Positions 12,667 through 24,138 of a stretch of 64,000 nucleotides of DNA are shown piece by piece. The notes beneath the pieces are model-generated. The model searched no databases and was not told where the DNA came from. It worked only from the letters and a program-made list of their open reading frames with translations. Made by a program: the position numbers and the translations under genes. The stretch comes from Skeletonema tropicum (lineage: Eukaryota > Bacillariophyta > Thalassiosirophyceae > Thalassiosirales > Thalassiosiraceae), in NCBI GenBank assembly GCA_037178625.1, contig CM074127.1:5146001-5210000 (forward strand), read 5' to 3'. Each line of letters starts with the position of its first letter. Position 1 is the first letter of the stretch.

Positions 12667-13033
12667 GGAAGATTAAAAAAATACGTCCGATCTAAATCCA
12701 TCCAGTTGCCAAGTCCACACGTTCAAGTGTATTGTTTGCAAATAGAAACATTCTTTGGCACGCCCTCCTGTAGGGATAAAATAGAATCCTTTGACCATCG
12801 CATTATTTGCCGCATTGTTCATAGTTGCATTTTTAACTTAAACGGCTCATCTCGCATCAAGCAACTACATATCCTGTGGCAAAATTCCTTTCTGATCTCG
12901 CGATTGATTGGTTGATAATAGCTAGAGCATCCAACAATGTGATCCCGTTGCAACATAAAGGAGACACCTTGTTGTCTCTCAAACCAATTGCTGACGTAGC
13001 CAGTCAAGATGCCCAATTATTCTACTGTCTCCA
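12667..13033. other. Convergent intergenic region, no gene seen
   Basis: 3' flanks of the G-gamma-like gene (plus) and the SET gene (minus). Short frames on both strands show no recognisable content. Confidence 0.5.
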
Positions 13034-13903
13034 TCAATCGCGGCCGACAGGACGGGGAGCATAACTTGTTCTATCGTAATCCAATCCATAATCAAGAAAC
13101 AGCTCCTCTCCAGCCACCACATCCCTACAAAGCGTGAACACAACTTCCCTCGTATCTAAATTTTCTCTCGCCGACACGTTGCACCCACCCGCACCGATCG
13201 GCGGCTCATTAATCCGTGTTAACTCTGTTCCCACTCTCATGAACGAAAGTATTGTCTTGAATACAACGTCGGAAAGTGCATCGCCACCACCATAACAGTA
13301 CATATCAATATTTCCCTCACCGTCCGTTGGATCTAATACATATTTACTATCAGTGAATCTCCAGGAATATCCTACTGCTTGGGGATACACTCGACATTTC
13401 GTACTGTAGAATTGTTCCGCTGGTCGCAGTACTCCTGGATAGGTTCCCAAGACAGTTCCTTCGGGAAACGATTTAGAGACGAATAATCCCAGCCCTGCAT
13501 TTGGGACTCTGCTTTGATTTATGACGAGTGAGTTGGCTGCATCGGGGATGATGAGACGTCCTCGTGGTCGATCGAGTGCTAGGAGGAGAGATAGATATGT
13601 GACTGTTATTGATGCTGATGTCGCGATGGCTTGTGGAGATAGTATGCTGGTTTGTTGTTGCTGCTGTAGAAACGAGGAGGTTGTCTCTGGTGTGAGAGAG
13701 GAGACACCAGGTATTGCAAATCGTTGAGAAGATCTTCTGTAGTTTTCATTTCTTTTTGATGGCAGTGACGTAGGTAATGATGGATTGCTGACAAAAAATA
13801 CATTTGTTCTTAGATGTGTTGACGATGATGATGCCGCACAAGATGAAGCGGACACTGTCGAAACAAACACCAACAAAACTAGTAATTTATTTATCTGAAG
13901 CAT
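13034..13903 (-). CDS. SET-domain protein with secretory/plastid-type N-terminus
   Basis: Single exon of 289 residues from the ATG at 13903. The first ~25 residues form a hydrophobic signal-like segment (LLVLLVFVSTVSASSCA) followed by a Ser/Arg-rich stretch and a second hydrophobic segment near 95-110. From about residue 130 there is a SET fold. The N-SET motif is GLGLFVSKSFPEGTVLGTYPG; the catalytic/SAM portion includes RINEPPIGAGGCNVSARE, where the usual NHxC is replaced by a GGCNV arrangement; it ends GEELFLDYG. SET proteins transfer methyl groups from S-adenosylmethionine to lysines. The leader suggests a target outside the nucleus, probably the plastid, as for Rubisco or aldolase lysine methyltransferases; this is inference. 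Confidence 0.8.
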   Translation of the reverse strand: MLQINKLLVLLVFVSTVSASSCAASSSSTHLRTNVFFVSNPSLPTSLPSKRNENYRRSSQRFAIPGVSSLTPETTSSFLQQQQQTSILSPQAIATSASITVTYLSLLLALDRPRGRLIIPDAANSLVINQSRVPNAGLGLFVSKSFPEGTVLGTYPGVLRPAEQFYSTKCRVYPQAVGYSWRFTDSKYVLDPTDGEGNIDMYCYGGGDALSDVVFKTILSFMRVGTELTRINEPPIGAGGCNVSARENLDTREVVFTLCRDVVAGEELFLDYGLDYDRTSYAPRPVGRD

Positions 13904-15869
13904 TGTAGACAATAACGCTCTGTTTTGTGTACAATACTTGTGTTGGCGTTCCCCTTCTCAAAGCAAGCGGCAAGTGGCAAGCAGGTCAAGGCCACAACCC
14001 ACAACAACCATGTTGGAGCGCGTTATTCAGCCCAAGCATTAACGTCGAACACAAGTGATTCTTACTACTATTCCTACGTACAAATCGCTATTTTGGCCGT
14101 AGCTAGAGGGACGATTCCTATCGTAACCTCAAATTCGCTAAACGGTACCACTCAAATCCACCCTCCACCCTCCGAATGTCATCTTTTACACCCTCACCAT
14201 GATGTCCTCCACTCCTACATATGGCCACAGTTATGCACAACCAATAAAAACACCCATTATACTCAGCTTATCCGATCTTATACATCATCATCTAAGCGAC
14301 AACGACGGCAATACTCAGTTGATTGATCGAAAATGAAGAAAATAACGTCGCCATCGACGGCATAAAATCCACAACTTTTACCTCCCTTCACCACTCCCAC
14401 GGGCGTTTGCGTGGTGATAAACATCTAAGGAGAGGCTTTCCTCGCATCCAATCGATATTCAGTATATGAGGGACATCTTTTGCTACCCGAACTGTTCACA
14501 AACATCAAATAGTACATGATCAAGCACATTTTATCAGTGAGAGGCAATCTATTTTTCTATCCAGAGTGTATGCAATAATCAACTTTGCAAGGAACCAATA
14601 ACTGCATATGGGTGGTTGACCGTGTAAGATAAATCATATACAGTCAATAGAAGACTAATATGCGTTGGCAGTGCATGATAGAGTTTAATATCAGATAGAT
14701 TATGTCATTAGTTGTTGTTGTTTTATATAAATTATTAAATAAGTAAAACTTGATAAATATGATGTTCCCCTCAACATACTTTATTGATTACACTTCCATG
14801 GATATATATTATCATAATAATGATATATCAATGCTTCTTCAATCGATATGCACGCTGTTTGAATTAAATTGTCAGTTGATTGTTGTTTTCGACGGAAACG
14901 ACAAATTGTGTATTTTTTCACCACGTAGGCGACGTCGTGCAGTCATTACTTCCACTCTAGAGTGCCAAGCCGTTGTATTTATAGCATAGTAGAGTCGAGG
15001 GAGCGGGTTGGTTGCCTTTAGGAATGGTTTATCGCCCCTCTTTACACAGCACCGCCGATATAAAATATTATTTAAAATATTTCGACACCAAGTAACCGAA
15101 GTTCCGGACGACGCAATCGGGCGAAGAAGGGGCTACCAAGACACTGATTCCTCCCTATGGATATATAGTATCGATTGTTGCGTCGTGGTGTCATCGTAAA
15201 TGGTGGTAATGATGCTTACCTAAGGCAGTAGTCGACAGCATCAGTTGCATCAACCAATTTCCGAAAGTGTCTGGGAAGAGACGTATAAATTACCAAATGC
15301 ATCAATGCAAAAATAGCAACCGAGACCACCAGTCAACCTTGGACTATCCTATGTCCTGGTGTCATTATAATCCCCCGTCCCATCACATACGTGAATTGTG
15401 CCGATGTTAAAAAATTATCACGCCGTGTATAAGTAGTAATTGATGACTCATATCGGTGACCGCGAGCGATAACCACGCCACCCACTCGCATCCTATCGTT
15501 GAACCGTCAGTGCTGTTGATTTATATTATTGTAGAGGAGCACAGAGCCCATGAAGATGTCGTCGTGCAGTGGTTAAGATCGTTATTTTCACCAACGGACA
15601 CAAGATATGTCAAGGCGCTAACTGAGAGGATAGACGCACGGGATAATTTTCCCGCGATTGCCATCGGTAGACACCGTCTACATGAGACTATTGGTGGCGG
15701 TATGGGTCGGTAGGACCATCGGCAGCAGAGGGAGCGTAGGAAGAGATGTGGCCGTCATGGTCGTTATTTTGTGATTTTGATCGGCCTCGATCTGCTCAAA
15801 TCAACTTGCGCACGAATAAGTTCCACGCGGAACTTGAAGGCAATTTGCAAAAGAGTCAATTCGGCAGGG
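13904..15869. other. Gene-poor stretch with scattered repeat fragments
   Basis: Nearly 2 kb without a credible gene. It holds a copia-type LTR terminus at 14011 and, near 15260-15285, a second short piece (agtgtctgggaagagac) that lies inside the related LTR at 27603. This suggests an old LTR broken by a later insertion of about 1.2 kb. The remainder is AT-rich with no recognised content. Confidence 0.5.
14011..14044 (+). repeat. LTR 5'-terminal fragment (copia-like)
   Basis: About 33 bp starting tgttggagcgcgttattcag, nearly identical to the start of the 3' LTR at 27603 and to the LTR ends at 19432 and 25014. The similarity stops abruptly after cattaac. Confidence 0.6.
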
Positions 15870-15967
15870 CCGGTAATGACGAAAATGACCTGTAAATCGA
15901 GAAGTTCGGCAGGGAAGTAATGGAAAAGATAGACTGGAAGTCAATCAATCACAATGAGAAGGAACGC

Positions 15968-18229
15968 CATTTCCTCGCCCGCGGTCGGGGAAACCCGAAT
16001 CTCCAATCTAATCTCCGATCTCCAACTTTTTGAGGTGATAGATGGGATGGGTGCTGATGGGTGTCTTCCATTCAACTTCAACCCCAATTATTTCTCACCT
16101 ACAGAAAGAGGAATCCAACTACAAATACAAACGGTCGCAGCACTGCACCATCGCACCATGATACTTCCAACGTCATGATAAGCCCTGCCTCTCCCTCTCG
16201 TCATCCGCAACCACCTATTCAACACCACCACCTACGGATACAAATCCTAGTAATTCAAACTCAAACATCAAACAGTCGCAACAACCATAATAATTCAAAC
16301 AGTCGATCATGATTTGTGGAAAGTAGGCTGCCGCGGCCTGAAAATAACAACAACATCTCCGCTGCCGAGAAAGAATGTGCACCCCACTTTGCGGGAAGTG
16401 GAAGGGAACAGATACGACGACAATTAAATATTATTCTCTGTCGAAGTGTCAGAATTGAAGTGGTCATTCGTTGCTCAAAACAAATACTTGAAAGGAGAGA
16501 GCACAAATTGAGTTCACGTAAGATCATACATCTGCACGCTTTGTTTATAGGCAAGACTTCTTCCTTGTCCAAAAATCTTATTATTTTAATTTGTATCTAA
16601 TTGCAAAAACTCATCAATTCGTATTCCTTGTAGTATCTACAATGAATGAAATTGCCAATGTCATCGAATGTATCATAAATAATAGAGGCATTGCAATAAT
16701 GATGGAAAAAGATGCTTTCACGAAGAGTGTATTCCCTTTACACACATTACCATCTACATCTTTGCCGCACGCTTCGCAGCAAGGAAGAACAACTGACATA
16801 GAGAGGAAAGAATATGAGTCGTCAAGAATGAGATGATAATCTTCTGCTGCCTCCAGCGACACGGCGGAAGCCACCCGAATCAGGAGACTTCGAATCGAAC
16901 CAACGTGTGACGGACGCTTTCATGTTGGCATCGTCACTTTAATGCAAACTAATTTCAGCACAATATGTGTATGTGTATGGGCAAGGTGAATGGAGGTCAT
17001 TGTCAACTTCCTAGTCTTCTTGACTTGATCGTTAGCGGAATTGCTATCCTTTCTGCCTCCACGCATGAACTGGACAGGTTTGTCTATTGGAGGAATGGAC
17101 ACAAGTTTTGGAAAGAGTCAAGTAAGCTCCTGAGACTGATTGACTTGCTGCAGTCACTCTTTGGAGTATCCATATATATATAGCAATAACCAATCAACAG
17201 ATTGAGCCTGCCACTTCATCAGTTTTCCTCCTGAACATTGAATACTATGTTGTATGATAGATGCAGCCGAGCAGTGATGGCTGTACGACTACTAATTATG
17301 ATGCAAGATGCAATCTATCCCAGACAATATTATTTTACTTTCGCCGACATTAAATTCTATTATGTCAAGAGGCCCTTCTAACGATCGTCGAGCTTGGCAG
17401 GATCAAATGTCTTCTTCATAACTTGTTCTCCAACACTATAGCGTTTGGCATTAATTCGCTTGATGTCCTTGTCGGCACGGCATTGGCGGCGAAGGTTGAT
17501 CTCGTTCAAGTCGTATTGAATTGGAAGGTTGAAGATCATATCGCGCCCAAACGCCAGTCCTGCTTGACGTTGTCTTCAGTGATGTCGTGCTTATTCTGCT
17601 GGGGCAAGATTGCGGCGGGGTTGTACGGTTGACTCTATTCCATTCAATTCTAAGTATCAATCATTTGCATTGCCATTGCTCAAACACTCCCAAATATCAA
17701 CTGATGTTTACTCTATGACCCTTCGAATGGTGCATAGTTCGCATTTGCAACAAGGACATTCAAATGCGCCTAGAGTGAAATAACTGCAGCATGTGCAGTA
17801 TGATTTCAAGAAGTACTTAGTCGCACGTGGAGCTTTGGAATTTGGAATGCGGTCGAGAGGTGGCTCATCAGCATCAGCGAATCAAAGTTTCACTGCGATC
17901 ATGTTGGTATTGGTATAGATTCTTCACTTAGGTTTTTCTAAACGGGCAGCACCGTGGTATCGTACGGTGGTGGTGTTGAATAGGTGGTTGCGGATGACGA
18001 GAGGCAGGTATCATGACAATAGAAGTACTCCTCCCATGCTAGAGACCATGGTGATTGTGTGTGCTGTGCGGCTCGTTTGAATTGTGGACGACCGTTTGTA
18101 GTTGGATTCCGCTTTCTTGTAGGTGAGAAATAATTGGGGTTGAATGGAAGACACCCATCCCATCTATCACCTCAAAAAGTTGGAGCGAGATCGGAGATTC
18201 GGGTTTCCCCGCCCGCGGGCGAGGAAATG
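15968..18229. mobile_element. TIR DNA element, non-autonomous, copy 1
   Basis: Long imperfect terminal inverted repeats of about 270 bp: left arm 15968-16237, right arm 17961-18229. The outer ends read catttcctcgcccgcgg inward from both sides. Both arms share further blocks such as the stretch encoding ccaactttttgaggtgatag and the run of cac triplets near the inner end. No transposase frame is visible in the ~1.7-kb interior. No clean target-site duplication was found. The interior carries what look like captured host exons on the minus strand. Long TIRs plus host cargo resemble Mutator/Pack-type elements, but the superfamily is not established. Confidence 0.75.
17378..17881 (-). pseudogene. 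Captured gene fragment inside TIR element, copy 1
   Basis: Two exon-like segments read on the minus strand. Exon A (17881-17712) encodes a Cys-rich stretch with CTCC and ECPCCKCELC. Exon B (17632-17378) encodes a polar sequence running from QPYNPAAILPQQNKHDITED to KKTFDPAKLDDR and a stop. They join in phase over a 79-nt GTAAAC...TAGAG intron, the same size as real introns in this window. Exon B has a one-base frameshift near 17543, so the fragment is dead. The retained intron implies capture from DNA rather than from mRNA. The parent gene is not recognised. Confidence 0.55.
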
Positions 18230-18556
18230 ATGTTTGCTATGAGAACACAAGAACAATCATCGTCATTGTAGGACTACCTTGTTTGAAAGGGCCATGGTCA
18301 TTCATGTCATCATATCGTTCATGAACTACTATCTCGAATGACCATCTAACCCTGTTTGCTTCTCGATTAATGACTTTTGTTTCACGAACTTCAGCTTCAG
18401 TTTTGGAGAACACTCGTACGATCTACTCACCCTCTAGATCACTCCATAACCTGTTTGAATAATCAATCCTTTTATCGAGTCCATCAACATACGCATTAAG
18501 GGACGCCTTACCATTGCCAGTTGATAACTACATAGCTATATTTAAGAACCACCACC

Positions 18557-19402
18557 ATGAACATGAAGCACCGCCGCCGTCCAAACAGCTCTAGCAGCCA
18601 AGTTGCATCGAAGCTCTTTCTTTTTGTGGCGCTGTCCTCTCTTTTGCTCTCTTGTTGCACTGCCGATGAAACGAAATCCAATCTGCGCCGCACCGCCACG
18701 ATGACAGCAAATAATAATGAGAATGGGATGAACTACTACGATGCAGCATCATCGTTGCCGGTAGGAAAATATGTACAGACTTACAAAGAGGAAAAGAAGT
18801 TGCATCCAACCTCAAGCTCTGAAACAGAAACACTTACTCTTGTAAGTTTTAGGGGTTGGGTCATTTTCTTTTTATATGGTGTGTTTCCTTAGCTCTCTTT
18901 TTTATGTTTTCTAACCATGCATCTTCATGCTCGCGTCATATTATGATGATGATGATATGAATATCATTTGTCGTGGTCGTGGTGATAAAAGAGGGAGCTT
19001 TTGCAGAGGCGTCTTGGAAAGAGTAAAAAGGGAAAGGGTAAAAAGGGAAAGGGTACAAAGAGGAAGCGCGAACCCAAGAGCTTCAAATTGACAGGCGTGG
19101 AGTACACTAGCACGGGAGCAGCATCAAAGGCAACCAAAGCCAAAGCATCTTCTTCCAAATCTGCCAAGTCCGACGGAGCTCCAACCTCGGCCCCTACTAC
19201 ATCACCATCACTTGCACCTAGTGAAAGTTCTCAACCCAGTCAAGTACCAAGTGAATCCAGCGCACCAAGCAGCTCTAGCGCACCAAGCTCTGTTTCCAAA
19301 TCTAGAAAGTCATCTTCAAAAGCTGCCAAAGCTGACGGAATTGCCAAGGCTGCCAAGGCTGACGGAAGTGCCAAGGCTGCCAAGGCCAAGGCTCGCTACT
19401 GA
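18557..19402 (+). CDS. Silaffin-like secreted Lys/Ser-rich protein, copy 1
   Basis: Exons 18557-18841 and 19007-19402, with a 165-nt intron (GTAAGT...TTGCAG), phase 0; 226 residues. Residues ~15-36 form a signal peptide (KLFLFVALSSLLLSCCTADE). A propeptide-like region follows. Exon 2 opens with RRL, an RXL-type processing site known from frustule proteins. The predicted mature part has a Lys/Gly cluster (GKSKKGKGKKGKGTKRKR), a Ser/Pro/Thr linker with SAPTTSPSLAPS-type repeats, and a C-terminal array of KxxK units (SSKAAKADGIAKAAKADGSA). Silaffins are modified, phosphorylated KxxK/Ser-rich proteins that direct silica deposition, and lysine clusters serve as silica-targeting signals. There is no globular domain, so the assignment rests on composition and architecture. 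An LTR end begins 30 bp after the stop. Confidence 0.75.
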
Positions 19403-19431
19403 TTACGTCTTGCGTCTGGTTAGGCGTGAAG

Positions 19432-19550
19432 TGTTGGAGCGAGTTATTCAGCCCAAGCATAGGCATAGTCAAGCATTATAGCGCGGGTTAAACGGGACTT
19501 AAGGTTAGAAGTGTCTGGGGGAAGAGACACGTTTAATAATTCGTAGGAGT
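19432..19550 (+). repeat. Copia-like LTR end, unit 1
   Basis: Starts tgttggagcgagttattcag 30 bp after the silaffin-like stop. It shares the start, the agtgtctggg-gaagagacacg block and ttcgtaggagt with the LTR at 27603, with an inserted stretch between. Beyond ~19550 the sequences no longer match, so the LTR is partial or diverged. Confidence 0.6.
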
Positions 19551-21390
19551 AATTGTATGTAATAAGAAGAGAGAAGAGAAGTATTAGATTATTAGAGCAA
19601 GATGTTCGAATAGCTAAGACAATAGTAGCAGTGATTCTTTGGAGCATTAGAGACTTCTAACAAACTTCGAAGTTTGTCGAAGAGGTCTAGATTGCATTGA
19701 ATTGCTGTGTGAGTCAAAGGCGTGAATCGAAAGGAGCTTGCAACTCGAAATCGGAGTGATAGTGATAGAGTTGAGAAGCAAGACTCGGAATCGGATTGAT
19801 AGAGTCGATCGAAACGCATAAGCATAAGGAAACAAGGGATCGAAATCGAAGGAATCGATAGAGCAAAGTCAAAGTCGACTTGATCTTGATTGGTGGAGAA
19901 CATTTGAATGACGAACTAGATAACAAGGAACGTCAGGAATGAAGCGAAAGAAAAGGAGAAAACGCCTAAAACATGGAGGCGGAATCGGAGTAGGAATGAC
20001 AGTGTTAGCAATACTGGTAATTTCCTTGGTGATTGGAATCGGAGCGAATGACATGTTGGCTGATATTGACTTCTAGAGTCAACATAGTCGAAGTCAAGCG
20101 ATGAGTAAATATGAGATGATTGCTGAGACGGAGCTTGGCATTTGGCATTGGCAGCAGTAATGGAATTAGCTTGGAAGGCACAATCCTTATTGAGTCGAGG
20201 AGCGTGAGTAGTAATGAAAGTGACGCGATTGTCAGGAGAGCGTTGAATGTCAATGATGTAAGATGTGTGGAGTGTACAGATCATGAGTCTGTAGCAGGGA
20301 GAGTGTCTGTATTCACAGGTACTACAGTCACACGATCTGGTCATGAGGACGGAATCGTGCAGAACGACGGAAGTCGAATGGGTGAAAGTCACTTAGACTT
20401 CAGTAGAACGATTGGATCGATTGCCGGAAAGGACATGGCCATGGCTAATGTCCAAGGCAGATATGGAATGAAGGACATGAAATATGTCCTCAGCGTTGAT
20501 GAATGTGCCAGAGACGATATGGTTTATGTTCACCACGGCAGAAATGAAGTAAAAAGGCTGGAAACGACATGGAGAATGTCGTCATCGTCATCAAAAGTAA
20601 ATGCGGAAACATCAAAGGTGATGAAGTTAGCATTAGGCGTCCTAGCTCGGATGGGTCGACGGTAATATCTGTAAAGGAAAGGTCCCTTGAGCAGATAATC
20701 GACAGAGCACACTTTGAGTCTGGCTTGGATGATTGGATGGGTCGACGGAAATGACTGTAAAGGAAATGTCCCTTGAGCAGATGTCGGCAGAGTATTGCGA
20801 TGATAGTTCACGAGTTGTGAATGTAATCTATATAGAGCAATTGAAGTGGATGGCTTGGAAGTCAGCACAGAAGATGCTGATGAGAGCAACAAATGTAAAT
20901 TCTTGGATGTCGAAAAGATCGACCAGCGAGAGCAAAGAGTCAATACCAATACATGTGAATACGAAGGTGAGAGCGAGTGCAGTGTCTCGTACGTCGAGAG
21001 GTTCGGCCAGAGAAAGCAAAGCTTGGAAGCCAGCACGTATGATGGTAACAGTAGCCTGAAAGTCGAGAGGTTCGGCAGGGCAAGCAAGGGTAAAGATAGC
21101 CTGAAAGCTGAGACCGGTAATGACGAAAATGACCTGTAAATCGAGAAGTTCGGCAGGGAAGTAATGGAAATAGACTGGAAGTCATTCAATCACAATGAGA
21201 AGTGTCACATCCAAATATTTCTGGTGTTGGTGTCATACCGGTATTAGAAGTCTTGCTTCTGAGACAATATCAGCTTTTAGAGAGATGGCACCGTGTGGTT
21301 CTGGTTCTGCACATTGCTGTTGTTCTACAAAGTCTTGGGCTGGGCCCTCAAAACGAGGGGGGGGTTCAATAATACTGGACATCGAATCGG
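19551..21390 (+). other. Purine-rich region with broken open frame, unit 1
   Basis: Strongly purine-biased plus strand with frames open on both strands. The plus frame at 20120-20665 corresponds to the 315-codon frame of unit 2 but is interrupted. It contains repeated peptides such as SVDECARDDMVYVHHGRN and VKEMSLEQ. It may be the decayed internal region of the LTR element; no gag or pol motif is recognisable here. Confidence 0.35.
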
Positions 21391-21499
21391 CCGGTAGATA
21401 ATGACGAAAATGACCTGTAATTAAATCGAGAAGTTCGGCAGGGCAAGTATTGGAAAAGATAGACTGGAAGTCATTCAATCACAATATGAGAAGGAACGC

Positions 21500-23811
21500 C
21501 ATAATTCCTCGCCCGCGGTCGGGGAAACCCGAATCTCCAATCTAATCTCCGATCTCCAACTTTTTGAGGTGATAGATGGGAGATGGGTGTCTTCCATTCA
21601 ACCCCAATTATTTCTCACCTAAAAGCCCCCCATCCACACAACAAGAGTTACGTATTCGGTTTGTTTCAAATTGTGCAAAGAGGAATCCAACTACGAACGG
21701 TCGCAGCTAGCACTGCACCATCGCAGATATTGTATTGTACTTACAAGTCATGATAAGCCCTGCCTCTCCCTCTCGTCATCCGCAACCACCTATTCAACAC
21801 CACCACCTACGGATACAAATCCTAGTAATTCAAACTCAAACATCAAACAGTCGCAACAACCATAATAATTCAAACAGTCGATCATGATTTGTGGAAAGTA
21901 GGCTGCCGCGGCCTGAAAATAACAACAACATCTCCGCTGCCAAGAAAGAATGTGCACCCCACTTTGCGGGAAGTGGAAGGGAACAGATACGACGACAATT
22001 AAATATTATTCTCTGTCGAAGTGTCAGAATTGAAGTGGTCATTCGTTGCTCAAAACAAATACTTGAAAGGAGAGAGCACAAATTGAGTTCACGTAAGATC
22101 ATACATCTGCACGCTTTGTTTATAGGTAAGACTTCCTCCTTGTCCAAAAATCTTATTATTTTAATTTGTATCTAATTGCAAAAACTCATCAATTCGTATT
22201 CCTTGTAGTATCTACAATGAATGAAATTTTGCCAATGTCATCCAATGTATCATAAATAATAGAGGCATTGCAATAATGATGGAAAAAGATGCTTTCACGA
22301 AGAGTGTGTTCCCTTTACACACATTACCATCTACATCTTTGCCGCACGCTTCGCAGCAAGGAAGAACAACTGACATAGAGAGGAAAGAATATGAGTCGTC
22401 AAGAATGAGATGATAATCTTCTGCTGCCTCCAGCGACACGGCGGAAGCCACCCGAATCAGGAGACTTCGAATCGAACCAACGTGTGACGGACGCTTTCAT
22501 GTTGGCATCGTCACTTTAATACAAACTAATTTCAGCACAATATGTGTATGTGTATGGGCAAGGTGAATGGAGGTCATTGTCAACTTCCTAGTCTTCTTGA
22601 CTTGATCGTTAGCGGAATTGCTATCCTTTCTGCCTCCACGCATGAACTGGACAGGTTTGTCTATTGGAGGAATGGACACAAGTTTTGGAAAGAGTCAAGT
22701 AAGCTCCTGAGACTGATTGACTTGCTGCGGTCACTCTTTGGAGTATCCATATATATATAGCAATAACCAATCAACAGATTGAGCCTGCCACTTCATCAGT
22801 TTTCCTCCTGAACATTGAATACTATGTTGTATGATAGATGCAGCCGAGCAGTGACGGCTGTACGACTACTAATTATGATGCAAGATGCAATCTATCCCAG
22901 ACAATATTATTTTACTTTCGCCGACATTAAATTCTATTATGTCAAGAGGCCCTTCTAACGATCGTCGAGCTTGGCAGGATCAAATGTCTTCTTCATAACT
23001 TGTTCTCCAACACTATAGCGTTTGGCATTAATTCGCTTGATGTCCTCGTCGGCACGGCATTGGCGGCGAAGGTTGATCTCGTTCAAGTCGTATTGAATTG
23101 GAAGGTTGAAGATCATATCGCGCCCAAACGCCAGTCCTGCTTGACGTTGTCTTCAGTGATGTCGTGCTTATTCTGCTGGGGCAAGATTGCGGCGGGGTTG
23201 TACGGTTGACTCTATTCCATTCAATTCTAAGTATCAATCATTTGCATTGCTCAAAGACACTCCCAAATATAAATATCAACTGATGTTTACTCTATGACCC
23301 TTCGAATGGTGCATAGTTCGCATTTGCAACAAGGACATTCAAATGCGCCTAGAGTGAAATAACTGCAGCATGTGCAGTATGATTTCAAGAAGTACTTAGT
23401 CGCACGTGGAGCTTTGGAATTTGGAATGCGGTCGAGAGGTGGCTCATCAGCATCAGCGAATCAAAGTTTCACTGCGATCATGTTGGTATTGGTATAGATT
23501 CTTCACTTAGGTTTTTCTAAACGGGCAGCACCGTGGTATCGTACGGTGGTGGTGTTGAATAGGTGGTTGCGGATGACGAGAGGCAGGTATCATGACAATA
23601 GAAGTACTCCTCCCATGCTAGAGACCATGGTGATTGTGTGTGCTGTGCGGCTCGTTTGAATTGTGGACGACCGTTTGTAGTTGGATTCCGCTTTCTTGTA
23701 GGTGAGAAATAATTGGGGTTGAATGGAAGACACCCATCCCATCTATCACCTCAAAAAGTTGGAGCGAGATCGGAGATTCGGGTTTCCCCGCCCGCGGGCG
23801 AGGAAAAAATG
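21500..23811. mobile_element. TIR DNA element, non-autonomous, copy 2
   Basis: Duplicate of the 15968-18229 element, with left arm 21500-21812 and right arm about 23540-23811. The left outer end reads ataattcctcgcccgcgg and the right carries a run of A. It was copied along with its flanks (aaggaacgcc on the left in both), so it arose by tandem duplication rather than by fresh transposition. Confidence 0.75.
22955..23460 (-). pseudogene. Captured gene fragment inside TIR element, copy 2
   Basis: Same two exon-like segments as at 17378-17881, with the same frameshift in exon B, so the break predates the tandem duplication. The intron differs by short indels. Confidence 0.5.
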
Positions 23812-24138
23812 GTGTTTGCAATGAGAACACAAGAACAATCATCGTCATTGTAGGACTACCTTGTTTGAAAGGGCCATGGTCATTCATGTAATCATATCGT
23901 TCATGAACTACTATCTCGAATGACCATCTAACCCTGTTTGCTTCTCGATTAATGACTTTTGTTTCACGAACTTCAGCTTCAGTTTTGGAGAACACTCGTA
24001 CGATCTACTCACCCTCTAGATCACTCCATAACCTGTTTGAATAATCAATCCTTTTATCGAGTCCATCAACATACGCATTAAGGGACGCCTTACCATTGCC
24101 AGTTGATAACTACATAGCTATATTTAAGAACCACCACC

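Larger units (their letters stand above)
15870..21390. repeat. 5.58-kb tandem duplication, unit 1
   Basis: The first of two direct copies. Corresponding points are offset by 5575-5582 bp (for example 16316/21891, 18557/24139, 20120/25702), with small indels. It contains a TIR element, a silaffin-like gene, an LTR end and a purine-rich region. Strict similarity to unit 2 ends near 20981, where the sequences diverge. The last ~400 bp repeat the unit's own starting motif (gacctgtaaatcgagaagttcgg) at 21113 and 21400, which offers a substrate for unequal crossing over. Confidence 0.9.

Noticed and set aside
19592..20392. Overlapping minus-strand frames (e.g. 19916-20392) in both duplication units
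   Set aside because: They arise from purine/pyrimidine strand bias in repetitive sequence; no domain and a frame with many Ser/Leu/His codons expected from pyrimidine-rich DNA.
21500..23811. Second TIR element as an independent insertion
   Set aside because: It shares flanks, cargo and the same frameshift with the first, so it was copied by the larger tandem duplication.
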